Positions 1-13,663 of a stretch of DNA of 64,000 nucleotides are shown here, in pieces (within the stretch, counting starts at the first letter, position 1; every line of letters begins with the position of its first letter). Origin of the DNA: Dioszegia crocea (taxonomy: Eukaryota; Basidiomycota; Tremellomycetes; Tremellales; Bulleribasidiaceae); contig BCKK01000009.1 of assembly GCA_001600615.1 (NCBI GenBank), positions 49,746 through 113,745 of the forward strand. Reading direction: 5' to 3'. Below the pieces are notes generated by a model. It saw nothing but the letters and a program-made list of their open reading frames with translations. It ran no database searches and was not told where the DNA came from. The translations under genes were made by a program, and so were the position numbers.

Positions 1-4055
<4,055 letters not shown>

Positions 4056-4392
4056 TGTCTTAATTAGACCTTGCCGTTGTTGGGACGGCCACTGTAGGTG
4101 TAGCCCACATTTAGATTGCTTCTAGACGGTAAGGTGACAGCGCAAAAAGGTATAAGACGCGTCGAGGCGACAACAGTGCGCGCGCCTAACTCACCCATGC
4201 ATGCACCCAAAGGGAAGGCGCGCCTATCAACCAGAGATGTCACGTGTCCCGGACACCGCAAGGTGAAATACCTCGCGCCTAACTTGCCGAAGGCTTTTCC
4301 GGCCAAAATAGGCGCTGGCAATACTTGCCACTGAGCTCCATCTCAACTTTGCACCCTTGTCCGCCTCTTATCATCACTCACCTTCACTATCT
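4056..4392. promoter_or_regulatory. bidirectional promoter between ATAD2/Yta7 and RanBPM-like genes
   Basis: Gene-free 337-bp stretch between two divergent starts. It contains repeated GCGCGCC words (near 4185 and 4215) and a CATGCATGCA run near 4196-4205. No TATA box is visible on either side, which fits housekeeping promoters. Confidence 0.5.
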
Positions 4393-7300
4393 ATGCCTGA
4401 CTCAACCGACCGCCCGGCTGCATCGTCTGCAGGACATCGAACAGCTGATTCGTCGTCAAATAACCAGTCTTACGCACAAGCTGCATCGGGGGGAGCTTCA
4501 GCTTCAGCCTCAGCTTCAGGCTCCGCATCGGCAGGCGTATCGGAGGTGTTGTACACCTTTGGACCGGAAGATGTGGATCCGTTAGATCATCTGGAGGCGC
4601 TGAGAACTTATGAGGGGGAGGTGGAGGGGAATCGGTGGCCTAGGGCGGAGGATCTGAGGCAGAGAGAGAGGGTGAGGGGGATGGAGAGAAGTAGGAGGAT
4701 GGCACAAGCGGGTGAGTCTGGGACATGCTGGGAGATTGAGCGAGGGCAAGGTGTCAGGAAGAAGCAAAGGACAGTCTAGGCAAGAAGAGACAAGGGTCCA
4801 GACACAGGAGGGAACAACAGTCCATAATCTGATATTAGAAATCTCATTGTATCCAAGCTAATACCACAGCCTCTACCACCCAACCCCTTGCCTCAATCTC
4901 ATCCCTCCTACTTCCAACAAACCACGACGGCTGGTGGATGAATGACGATCCCACGCCCGCCGAAATGATGTATGGCGACGATGGCGGGGTATCGACCGGA
5001 CAGCATTCCGACCGACACAGGCGAAGTCAGGATACCGTCCCTTGGCGGAGTATATACACTCACGGGAACGAGCCGATATCTGTTGGTAATGACGGTGCTG
5101 GCGGAGATGGAGAGGGGAATGTTGGAGGCATTCAGGGTGAGATGGGGGATGAAAACGGAATTGGAGATGGAACCGGGGAGGCAGCTCCAATACCAGTCGG
5201 CACCGGACAGATCCTTCAAATCGGCGATGATGTACTGGCCGTTCCAATCCCCTTCCCTATAAGCAATACCCCTGGCGCTTTGGGCCAATTCGGCCCGCGT
5301 GCGAGTGCTGCCACGGGTCTGACATCAGTCGGGTCGGCAGCCCCTGGAGGGGTATATCACGATGTGATGCAAGGCGGATGGGGCGATTTTGATCCTGAAG
5401 TGCAAGTCAGGAGAGTAGGCAGGGGCCATGACGAACCCGGACAAACGGACAACACCGACAATCGTCCCAACCTCCTAGCCTCCACAATGGTACCCCTGCG
5501 TTCCAGCCAAAGCGCCAACGACAATGCCACCGGATTAGCTCGAGGTGGGAATAATCGACGACGTAATATGATTGGAGAAATCATTGCGAGGCATATTTTA
5601 CCGCCTTCCAACCCCGCGCCTCCATTGACGGATGCGGTGGCTGAATCTTTCGTGCAGTCTATGCAGAGAGATTGGCAACAGCGATATCGAGATTTAGGTG
5701 TATCCGAACCGTATTCGACTCAAGATACTCCCGCCCTCGCCTCCGCTCCGAATTATAGACCCCTCACTCCACTCCCTTCCTTACTCTGCCCTACTCGCCC
5801 ATCCCCACCCGCTAGACATCTGCCGACCCTATCACGCACCTCTGCCCCTCCTCCGCTCATCCGCTCATCGAACCCCACCCCACCTGCGGCCGATACTTCG
5901 CTCTTCCGCCTTATTCGTGCGAGATCGGCGTCGTCGGGATCTGGATCTGGGTCGAAGTCAGGCCCAGAGGCTAAGAGGCGGAAGCTGATCAACGCCGCTC
6001 AGACGGAGGAAAATGGGAAGACAGAGGAGAAGGCAATGGGGAAAGAGACGGACCCAAAATCAAGTTCGGCCTCATCGTCAGATTCAAATTTTGGTCAGGA
6101 AATCGACACACCCGCTCTACCCTCCCGTCCCTCCTATCTCTCCTATTCCACACTAGCACCCGACGCTATCCTACCTGAGGCATTCACTCCTCCGGCACGA
6201 GACTCACATCTCGCTCTAACGACATACGACCCGGTCAGAACGACAGCTTCGCTCTCATCCTCAATATCGTCTACACCACCCATCTCAACCTCCGATAACC
6301 CACCAACCTCTACTTCAGATCCCAAAAACCCTTCACTCCCCTCATCCACTTCTTCCCCAACACACCCTCAGCAGCAAATATCATTCACATCCCGACCGTC
6401 CGCCACAGCCCGACCGCGTATCTACGCAGACGCAGACGCTTCCTCTCTCCGCACCACTTGCCCAATACCCTCAGGTACCGGTATACATTATTGGGAAATT
6501 ACAGTCCTGGATTCTGGACCGGAGGGGTATATGTCCCTAGGATGGGTGATGCGAGGGGTTAATATGGCTCGACTTGTAGGTTGGGAAAAGGGCACGTGGG
6601 GGTTTCATGCGGATGATGGGAGGGCTTTCGAGGGGAGAGGCACGGGGAAAGTGTTTGGGGAGACTTGGGGAGGTGAGTTTTTCGGGCTGTCAGTGGGTCG
6701 TTGGTGTCAATGGCGTTGGGTGGGGTCGGATTTGTGGCTTGTTTGAGGTTAAAGGAATGACGGATCCGAAGTGCGAATGGCTCAGATGGGGAAGAGAAGA
6801 AATTTGCATTGACGACCGTCGGCCTTCTGTGGGAATCAAACTAATTTAGTTAGTCGGAGATGTTATCGGTGCCGGTATTGACTTTACGACACGACGCGCG
6901 TTCTTCACCAAGAATGGTAAACTCATTGGTGAGTCTTTACCTATTGTCAATCCCCTCTTCTCCTCTCGCGTCCAGGTTGAACTTTTACCAAACCCCTCGT
7001 CCCGCTTCACAAACCGTTTCAAACCCATCAATCCCTCCTATTCTCATCTCCGTCACTCGTTTCCAATTCGCTATAGCTTCATCCCCCTCATATCCTTTCT
7101 CCCTCTACAATACTCTCAATTCTTCTTGACCTCTAGCTCAACCCTTCCACCCGCAACCGCTAACTTCCAGGCCACGTATTCAAAAACCTACCCCTGGCAG
7201 GTCTTCACCCCGCCGTAGGGTTCCGTAACCCTCGCGAATCCGTCGCGGTAAACTTCCTCGGTCCCTTCGCATACGATATCGACCGACACGTCCTCGGTAT

Positions 7301-8790
7301 CCGTAACGGAGTACTAGCGGACGTCGGCTCAAGGGCTGTGATCGAGGTCCCATCCTTACCTCTCATCCCCCATACCACACTCCGCACCAACACATCCCCC
7401 GCCAGCCGAATAATGATCCAAGAGACTATCCTCGGTTCTCGGCTTGCCACTTCCCCTAGTGGTCCCAATCGTCTCTCCCGACCCATATCTGTTGCTTTCC
7501 GATCAACACCTCCTCCTCCCCCCATTGGCGTCTTGCCTACGCTCAGCGCCGACCAAGCTGAGCAAGAAGAATCAGTCAATGATCTCCTTCCTGCCACTTC
7601 GGATTTACGCGAGGCCGCTCGGTTGGCCCAAATGGGGTTTGTGCTTGACTATTTGGGACATAACGGGATGGATCGAGTGAAGGCTTTAGTTGTCGATGCT
7701 TTGGAACAGCGGAAGGCTGTTCTTCTTCCAGGGGTGAGAAAGGGTGAGGTGGAAGGCAAGGGTAAGGGCAAGGAGAGGGAGGTGATGTCGGCTGCAAAGA
7801 AGATTGAGGGGTTGTGCGAGGTTGTAATCAAGGGACAAAGAATACCGTGGGGACATGATATTCCCTTGGAGGTGGAAGGGTGGATGGGCAAGGGTGGAGA
7901 GGGACTATGGCGGAAACTAAGATTGTTGGACATGGTCGCTATGGTCAATCCGACCGTGCCTAGGGAAAAGGAGGATAAAATGGTTGTCGAAGAAGTGGAG
8001 ATGGATGAAGAAGCCATGTCTGCCGCTAAGGGTTTGATGGGGATTGCGAATAATCAGCAATGGGATGAAGCGGAGAGAGGTTGGTTGAATGAGGCTTTTG
8101 CGGTAGTTTGTGGATTACCTGAAGTGTCGGCGGGGGCTGGGGAGGGTGCTGCGAAGGGAGAAGAGGGGGTGTGGGGGAAGTGGAGGGTTGAGTGGACTAG
8201 GGATTTAAGGGCGTATTTGAGAGGTATGTCCTGCTCTTATTCTCATCTCATCGTCTACCTTCTACCTTCTACCTTCTACCTTCTACCTTCTACCTTCTAC
8301 CTTCTACCTTCTACCTTCTACCTTCTACCTTCTACCTTCTACCTTCTACCTTCNNNNNNNNNNNNNNNNNNNNNNNNNNNNNNNNNNNNNNNNNNNNNNN
8401 NNNNNNNNNNNNNNNNNNNNNNNNNNNNNNNNNNNNNNNNNNNNNNNNNNNNNCTTCTACCTTCTACCTTCTACCTTCTACCTTCTACCTTCTACCTTCT
8501 ACCTTCTACCTTCTACCTTCTACCTTCTACCTTCTACCTTCTACCTTCCCTTTTTTCTCTTCTACGCCTTCATAAAGACCCGAACTGACATCACAGAACA
8601 TAACGGTCTCAAACCCCGATCCCACCTCGAACAAGCCCTTCGATACTCTCAAGCTCTGACGGCCACCTTGGCTGAAGGCATAGATAGCTCAGGCGCATTT
8701 GTGGATGCCAAGGCGTTCGTACAGGGTTATGGGCGGAAAGAGGTGGTAGTGGTGAAGGACAAGGTGGAGAAGAATGTTGGGCGGGTGTAA
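4393..8790 (+). CDS. RanBPM (RanBP9/10)-like SPRY-domain protein
   Basis: Large SPRY protein of the RanBPM/Vid30 (Gid1) type, scaffold subunits of the GID/CTLH ubiquitin ligase. Five exons with checked phases: 4393-4711, 4870-6672, 6860-6928, 7171-8223, 8597-8790; total 1145 residues. The N-terminal half is disordered and Ser/Pro-rich. The SPRY domain spans about residues 620-765, with RanBPM hallmarks: RTTCPIPSGTGIHYWEI, GWEKGTWGFHADDG (as in the GWDKHSYGYHGDDG of RanBPM), then GDVIGAG and FFTKNGKLIG in exon 3, and VGFRNPRESVAVNF in exon 4. A stretch near residue 885 (FVLDYLGHNGMDRVKAL) resembles a LisH motif, but a clear CTLH/CRA domain was not recognised, so the exact orthology (Gid1 versus another RanBPM-like scaffold) is open. 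The start ATG at 4393 opens the long first exon. Intron 4 holds an expanded heptamer repeat and an assembly gap. Confidence 0.85.
8255..8547 (+). repeat. CTACCTT heptanucleotide array inside RanBPM-like intron 4
   Basis: Perfect tandem copies of CTACCTT: about 14 copies at 8255-8353, then 100 N, then about 13 copies at 8454-8547. The array lies wholly inside the intron 8224-8596 and forms a long pyrimidine-rich tract before the 3' splice site. True copy number is unknown because the assembly broke inside it. Confidence 0.95.
8354..8453. other. assembly gap, 100 N
   Basis: Exactly 100 N, the usual placeholder for a gap of unknown length. Both flanks are the same CTACCTT array, so repeat collapse is the evident cause. 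Confidence 0.98.
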
Positions 8791-9057
8791 GAAGCGTGCA
8801 GTAGGGAAGATGAGATGGGTGTCGAGGGTGATGATGAGGGGTGGTTTGTTGTATACCCACTATGGACTTTGGGATGAGTGAGACTAGGTGAGTTGGACCA
8901 ACCGTTATTACGATTGGTCAGCTGATCATTCAGATTCTTGTCAGTGTTACACTACCATGTCATTCACACATATTGTCGAAATCTCATTGCGGCCTGCCGA
9001 GTAACTGACCAGGCTCAAGGGTATACATATCCACATACCTCATTGACGGTACTAGGA

Positions 9058-9849
9058 CTACCTCCGCTGCGTCGACCTGGACCTCGTCCTTGCCTGCCTC
9101 TCCTTGCGCGCCTTGGTCTTGGCAGTACGATGCGCATACCACTTGTAACCGCCATACGCCGAGGCCAGAGCCGTCGCACCCGCAAGTCCAATCGCCATCT
9201 CTGGATTCTCCTTGGCCAGATCCCACGCCGAAGTCGCATACCCACTCGCCGTCTCTCGGACCTTCACCCCCATCTCACTGTTGGCAACCGACAGCGCTGT
9301 CTTCTTCACTCCCGGGAACATTGCATCCCCCTTGCTTGCGGCAGTAGAAGCCCAGCTGCCAAGCTTGGAAGTGAGGCTGCTGATACCGGACACGACGGAG
9401 GACCGGACAGTGGAGGGAGCGGGGAGCCAATTGCCGACAGTGGTCAGTACCTTGGTCAAGGCCATGCCCTGGGCGACGTTGATCAGGGCCACATGGGCGG
9501 GCTGGACCCCGTGGGGGATCAGTGACTGAAGTGGGGCGGTCTTGGTGGGGTTGTGTGAGAAGAGAGAGGGGTCCATGCCGTCGTATGCGGGATCCAGATG
9601 ATAGGCGGTGTCTTGGGTGCCTGCGAAGGAGTCGGCAGGATAGTCGGGCGATGAGGTGTCTGGGCCGGTGTAGGCGGTATCGAGGAGCTCCTGCTGGGTC
9701 ATGAGGGAACCGAAGAGGTTTAAGCCATCGGCTCTCGTCAAGTCCGGGCTGGTGCCCATTTGTGATTGGGAAGGAGGCGTGAGAACATTGGGAATGTCAG
9801 TGACGGTGGCGAAGGAATTGGCAGTACTTTCGATGGGGGCTGACGACAT
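9058..9849 (-). CDS. small Gly/Ala-rich hydrophobic-helix protein, family member A
   Basis: Single-exon ORF of 263 residues; function not recognised. The N-terminal half is polar and probably disordered. Residues about 130-215 form an Ala/Ser/Thr-rich amphipathic stretch. One hydrophobic segment near residues 222-240 (MAIGLAGATALASAYGGY) is followed at once by a strongly basic tail (KTKARKERQARTRSRS), consistent with a tail-anchored or single-pass membrane protein. It is the first of five consecutive minus-strand genes of this general design. A TATA-like CTATAA lies about 85 bp upstream and a TATCCTTTG element at 10092-10100. The helix followed by GYK resembles members at 23954 and 43995, but similarity is confined to short segments. 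Confidence 0.75.
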   Translation of the reverse strand: MSSAPIESTANSFATVTDIPNVLTPPSQSQMGTSPDLTRADGLNLFGSLMTQQELLDTAYTGPDTSSPDYPADSFAGTQDTAYHLDPAYDGMDPSLFSHNPTKTAPLQSLIPHGVQPAHVALINVAQGMALTKVLTTVGNWLPAPSTVRSSVVSGISSLTSKLGSWASTAASKGDAMFPGVKKTALSVANSEMGVKVRETASGYATSAWDLAKENPEMAIGLAGATALASAYGGYKWYAHRTAKTKARKERQARTRSRSTQRR

Positions 9850-10559
9850 TGTTGACTGAGGTTTTGCTTGTGTTGGGAAGATTGGCTGATTTGACCTTGG
9901 GTTAGATCGTGTGTACCGACTGGAAGGCGATTATAGGGTCTTTGGGATTGGATGGAATAAGAGGCGATGGAGAAGGACCAGAAGAGAGGGCGATATCGGG
10001 AGACAGGAGACTAGGGCCAGGTCTCACTTCCTCCTTTCTTCCCGTAAACCCCCCAGCTGCCCAGCATGTTCAAGCACGTCACGACTCCAACTATCCTTTG
10101 ACTTACCGCTCCACTACGACCTGACTGGGCGCCCTGACTACTGACATGTCCCTGACGCGCTCGGGTGATGTCGTATACGGAGGAGGTTCTAGAGCTGCGC
10201 GGACCATACGCGTCTCGCTGGATCGAGCGCGTCGCACCTCAACATCCTTTCACTTGATCTCCTTCTCTGTCCTGGGAATACTACCTGCTCGGGAGATATC
10301 GGGTTGACGGGGAAGGCTGTGATGCTTTGGAGGGGGAAATGGCGGCCATGTCGGTGGCAAATCCCCCGCTGGATATCTTGACCCCTGCTTAAAACTCAAG
10401 TTGTCAAAGCCGGCGTTGATGATGCTGACCATCGTGCACGTTAATCAGAAGAGAAGACATGCATGAGAATGATGTATGTACAGAGGAATCTACACCAAAA
10501 GGGTAGGAAGCTAAAACAGCCTGTGACCGACTGATCGGCCCCTCGGCCTCCTGTCTCGC
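9850..10559. other. intergenic region, promoter of member A and 3' flank of member B
   Basis: No gene was recognised. It holds a TATA-like sequence near 9931-9938 and TATCCTTTG at 10092-10100, both upstream of the gene at 9849. Short ORFs on both strands look like chance ORFs. Confidence 0.5.
10092..10100 (+). promoter_or_regulatory. TATCCTTTG element upstream of member A
   Basis: Exact 9-mer TATCCTTTG, 243 bp upstream of the start at 9849. Shared with four other genes of the same type. Confidence 0.5.
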
Positions 10560-10976
10560 TCAGACTTTGGGAATGACGACCTGGGGAGGAGGGATGGTGT
10601 TGTTTCCCTGGCCCTTCGTCTGGCCACTCTTCTCGCTGACAGTCCTCTTGGTCTCCTCCCCGGTCTTCTCATCACGGCTGAGATACCGACACAAGCCCAT
10701 GCCCAAGATCCCAGCACCCGCCACGCCCATGGCGATAGTAGAGAGGTTGTGGGTGGTGTCGAGCTTGCAAAGGGTAGAGCGGACGCTGGAGGCCACGCTG
10801 CCAAAGCGGGATGAGCCCGCGAGGAAGAAGGAGGCGGCGGCGGTGGATCCGAGGGTAGCGGCGCTTGCGGAGGCTCTGCTGATCGCCAATGAGTGCCTCC
10901 CGAAGAAGCTGGGAGCGGTAGGGACGATGGAGATGTCGACGTCTTCAGCCCTGGGGGGTAGAGTAGTAGAAGACAT
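10560..10976 (-). CDS. small Gly-zipper membrane protein, family member B
   Basis: Single-exon ORF, 138 residues, function not recognised. Two hydrophobic small-residue segments, about residues 34-55 and 81-97 (IAMGVAGAGILGMGLCRY, with GxxxG-type spacing), precede a charged Lys/Glu/Thr tail. It pairs with the neighbouring gene at 12263: both have SAAT near the first helix, THN before the second helix, then [AG]AGAxILG and a charged tail, so the two are probably tandem paralogues. A good TATA box (TATATAAGCC on the minus strand, 11104-11095) lies about 120 bp upstream of the ATG. Confidence 0.75.
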   Translation of the reverse strand: MSSTTLPPRAEDVDISIVPTAPSFFGRHSLAISRASASAATLGSTAAASFFLAGSSRFGSVASSVRSTLCKLDTTHNLSTIAMGVAGAGILGMGLCRYLSRDEKTGEETKRTVSEKSGQTKGQGNNTIPPPQVVIPKV

Positions 10977-11094
10977 GGTGTATGGGGTACTTGTTGAGTA
11001 GGGTGGGTGTGGGTATGAAAGTGTTTGGATGTAGTTGAGTAGTCGAAGGTTGAGGATGAAGTAGAGTCGACGAATGCAGAGCCGGAAGGAAACG

Positions 11095-11104
11095 GCTTAT
11101 ATAG
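11095..11104 (-). promoter_or_regulatory. TATA box of member B
   Basis: TATATAAGCC on the minus strand about 120 bp upstream of the ATG at 10976. Confidence 0.55.
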
Positions 11105-11240
11105 ACCACCGAGACAGACTTGGACAGGCAGAACAGCTTCCGTGAGTGTGTCGGCTGTGATATCCATTGAAGAGCTGCGACACGTTTGGGATGTTCCCTT
11201 CTTCTCCACCTACTAGGCTTGACACATGTTGAGTATTGGA

Positions 11241-11259
11241 CCGAACATGCTAGCGCTTT
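11241..11259. promoter_or_regulatory. CGAACATGCTAGCGCTT motif, copy 1
   Basis: CCGAACATGCTAGCGCTTT, 265 bp upstream of the ATG at 10976. It is related to copies at 11362 and 12524. Confidence 0.35.
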
Positions 11260-11361
11260 GCTATCTTTTGGCCGGTCCAGACGTGTCGTACTCTGATAAT
11301 CCTTTCTGTTGCGCTCCGTCTTCTCCTCGTGATTCTACAGGGACTGACACATGAGTTAAGA

Positions 11362-11379
11362 TCGAACGTACTAGAGCTT
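11362..11379. promoter_or_regulatory. CGAACGTACTAGAGCTT motif, copy 2
   Basis: TCGAACGTACTAGAGCTT, second copy in the same promoter, about 120 bp from the first, within a diverged duplicated block. Confidence 0.35.
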
Positions 11380-11858
11380 CAATACACTTGACAAGTGTGC
11401 GGGATCACAAGCCGCCTTCTCTGCGTCCCTTGCTTTTGGGGATTGGCGTGTAGTTTGAACTTGGGTGGCGCGTGCCGTGCCATGATTACTGATTGGTTTC
11501 TTATCCGAGAACAATGTACCTAGCTACAGTGCGCTTCTGATACACCGCTCGACCGTGCGAATAGCCCGTTCAGAAAGAGACTTCAGTGTAGAGTCCACAA
11601 CCTACAGCGCCGATACATACTAAGCAGTAATCTGAGTGGCGCCAGATTTGGGTGGCAAATTTCGCCACTAATGTCAGGCAGCTCGTCTATTGTGAGTTAC
11701 TGCCTCATGTCCGACTATGCTTACTTCTAGCGATTCAGATTGTCAGCTATATCATATTCTGCTCCATGAGATTATGCATCTCGCTCAGTATATACATAAT
11801 CCGACCATAGAACCTCTGTCTGCACTGTGCGAGCCCAAAGCGGCAAGCATCAGACACC

Positions 11859-12263
11859 CTAGGCAGACTTGACCTCCCTACCGCCTGCAATCAGACCATC
11901 ACCGACAGACTGCTGAGTCTCCCTCGCGACATTCTTGGCCTCATCCCTGACGGACTGAGCGGTCCTCTCCGCAGACTCCGCCGCCCTGTCGACCTTGGCT
12001 GAGTTGGTAGGGTCGGACAACATCGCCGAACCTGCCAAACCCAAGATGGCAGCGCCTGCACCCCAGGCCATAGCATTGTGAGTACTGAGGAATGAGGCGA
12101 CGGACTTGAAGGTGGAGTTATTGACGGCGAGGGGTAGGATTCGGGTGGCAAGTGAGACACCGGCAGTGCCGAGGCCAAGGATGGTGGCGGCGGAAGAAGC
12201 GGTTCAGAGGGCTGAAGTGAGGGATGAAGAACGCTGAGATTGGGAGAGGTTGAAGTTGGACAT
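11859..12263 (-). pseudogene. small Gly-zipper protein, member C, with in-frame TGA at codon 20
   Basis: From the ATG at 12263 the frame reads MSNFNLSQSQRSSSLTSAL, then TGA (12206-12204), then stays open for about 114 more codons to the stop at 11859. The downstream part has two hydrophobic small-residue segments (TILGLGTAGVSLATRILPL; GAGAAILGLAGSAML) and a C-terminal run DRAAESAERTAQSVRDEAKN that looks like a LEA-type amphipathic repeat. Similarity to member B continues across the TGA, so the frame was protein-coding. No GT..AG pair of usable length removes the stop. Options: a recent CGA-to-TGA mutation, a base error, readthrough, or translation from the internal ATG at 12071 (70 residues). 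It has an intact TATA box and TATCCTTTG element, so it may still be transcribed. Confidence 0.6.
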
Positions 12264-12373
12264 GATGTATGAGGTACTTTGTAGAAGTGGAGATGAAGAT
12301 GGATCAAGTTGAATGTGGCAAAGTGGGAGATTGTTGATGTTGGGAATCAAAGAAAACGAGGGGGAGTGCCACT

Positions 12374-12380
12374 CTTTATA
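12374..12380 (-). promoter_or_regulatory. TATA box of member C
   Basis: GGGCTATAAAG on the minus strand, about 115 bp upstream of the ATG at 12263. Confidence 0.55.
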
Positions 12381-12470
12381 GCCCTTCGAGCATCGCCGAT
12401 CGAGCTCTCTGCACTGACGATATCTCGATCGAGCTGACCGATGACTTCATCATCTATGACGTGCTGTTCG

Positions 12471-12479
12471 TATCCTTTG
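12471..12479 (+). promoter_or_regulatory. TATCCTTTG element upstream of member C
   Basis: Exact TATCCTTTG, 208 bp upstream of the ATG at 12263. Confidence 0.5.
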
Positions 12480-12523
12480 TCTTCAAGCTTTGCTGAGGTC
12501 ATGACGATGTGCTCGACAGTCCG

Positions 12524-12544
12524 AATCGAATGTGCTAGAGCTAG
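12524..12544. promoter_or_regulatory. CGAATGTGCTAGAGCT motif, copy 3
   Basis: ATCGAATGTGCTAGAGCTAG, about 262 bp upstream of the ATG at 12263. The first copy in the member B promoter sits 265 bp upstream of its ATG. Confidence 0.35.
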
Positions 12545-12916
12545 AGCTCGCCTCCCTTTCACTCGTTCAGACACGTCAGGGTTGGCTGCTCTTTTCATTC
12601 CTACTCTCCTGGGTGTTGTGGAGCTCTCGGGCGGATACGGAGTGTAGGCACGTGCTTTGGTTTGCTGGGTGAGAAGAGCGGACTGGCGAGAGACTGACAA
12701 TGGCCCAGAACCCCCCATGGGTGGGGCGAATTTCCATTTCCCATGGGAGAGGAAGTGGTTCTGTTGTGTAACTTGGATGAGTGTTCAAGCATCGTGAGAG
12801 ACTGGTCCAAACGAGGAGACCGGAAATGCATAGCTGGAGAGTAAAAACAATGATTGAAGCTAGTCAAAGGGCTATGGAAAGACTACAAAGATACGGCGGT
12901 CCAGGTAGAAAGGTCC

Positions 12917-13297
12917 TCATAGGTCCTTCTTCGGCTCGTCCGCTTTGGTCACAACACCGCTCTGCGACCTGATGATCTTGGTGATCTCCTTCATCTCCGA
13001 CCCTCCCTTTGACGTGTAATAGTCGTAGATGCTCTTGCCCGCCCATCCGACAAGTCCAACTGCACCCACACCAGCAGTGAGAGGCAAAGCCACCGTGGCT
13101 GCCGCGGTAATGGCAGGAGCCAAGAAGCTCGATGCCACGGCGGTAGTGGCACCGTAGCTGACTGCGGTAGTGGCGGCTCCGACACCGGTCATCGCCTTGA
13201 AACCAGCAGAGAGCCAGCTGCCGATGGAGGAGTTGGAGACGGTAGGGTCGAGGGGAGCGACGCTGGCGTCCCGAGTACTGAAATCGGTGAAGTTCAT
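12917..13297 (-). CDS. small hydrophobic-helix protein, member D
   Basis: ORF of 126 residues from the ATG at 13297; function not recognised. The ATG-opened frame begins MNFTDFSTRDASVAPLDPTV. The frame is also open upstream, but 13297 is preferred because the TATA box (13398-13404) sits about 100 bp above it, as for neighbouring members. Two long Ala/Thr/Val/Gly-rich hydrophobic stretches (about residues 40-60 and 63-91, the second ending LTAGVGAVGLVGWAGK) are followed by SIYDYYTSKGG and a Lys/Glu-rich tail. This again suggests a small integral membrane protein with a polar C-terminus. Confidence 0.75.
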   Translation of the reverse strand: MNFTDFSTRDASVAPLDPTVSNSSIGSWLSAGFKAMTGVGAATTAVSYGATTAVASSFLAPAITAAATVALPLTAGVGAVGLVGWAGKSIYDYYTSKGGSEMKEITKIIRSQSGVVTKADEPKKDL

Positions 13298-13397
13298 CTT
13301 GCTGAGTGGGAAAGTGATATTGGATACTTGAAGTAAAGAGTTGGATAGTGGGAGGTTGTTGAGAGTGAAGAGCAAGAGAGATAGGGGGGAAACCGGG

Positions 13398-13404
13398 CTT
13401 TATA
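13398..13404 (-). promoter_or_regulatory. TATA box of member D
   Basis: GGCCTATAAAG on the minus strand, about 104 bp upstream of the ATG at 13297. Confidence 0.55.
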
Positions 13405-13654
13405 GGCCCTCGCCGCCCGCAAAGAGGGGGACAAGACCGGTGCAAACCCTAGTACTCCATTCAGGTGTTATAACCCGTTTCTTCCCTGCCCCTTGCTCCT
13501 GAAGGCTGCTCGAGGCGTTTTAGGTCTTGACAGGGGTAAGACCAGAGGGCAGAGGGGGTATGGCGAGGAAGCACGACATTGGACATTGCTTCTGCCCGGT
13601 TCTTTCCGAGTCGGGTCCGAGTCGGGTCGAGGTTGAATCGAGTCGAGTCAGGCA

Positions 13655-13663
13655 TATCCTTTG
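13655..13663 (+). promoter_or_regulatory. TATCCTTTG element upstream of member D
   Basis: Exact TATCCTTTG, 358 bp upstream of the ATG at 13297, directly after a cluster of GAGTCG repeats. Confidence 0.5.

Larger units (their letters stand above)
10977..11858. other. intergenic region, promoter of member B with two copies of a diverged motif
   Basis: No gene was recognised. It contains the TATA box at 11095-11104 and two related blocks (11222-11260 and 11344-11380), each reading TGACACATG...CGAAC.T.CTAG.GCTT. These look like a diverged duplication within the promoter. The remainder up to 11858 shows nothing clear. Confidence 0.5.
12264..12916. other. intergenic region, promoter of member C and 3' flank of member D
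   Basis: No gene was recognised. It holds the TATA box at 12374-12380, TATCCTTTG at 12471-12479 and the CGAATGTGCTAGAGCT motif at 12524-12544. ORFs on both strands around 12441-12972 appear to be chance. Confidence 0.5.

Noticed and set aside
8255..8547. LLPSTFY repeat protein in the RanBPM-like gene
   Set aside because: The translated repeat lies in an intron with matching splice phases on both sides (AGA G / AA CAT gives GAA CAT), so it is not expected in the normal product.
12204..12206. Selenocysteine at the in-frame TGA
   Set aside because: Most fungi lack the selenocysteine machinery, and the position is not conserved as Cys or U in the paralogue.
12264..12916. CRISPR-like or tRNA features in the gene-free stretches
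   Set aside because: No regular spaced repeats and no convincing A/B-box pair or cloverleaf were found by eye; a covariance-model scan would be needed to exclude RNA genes.
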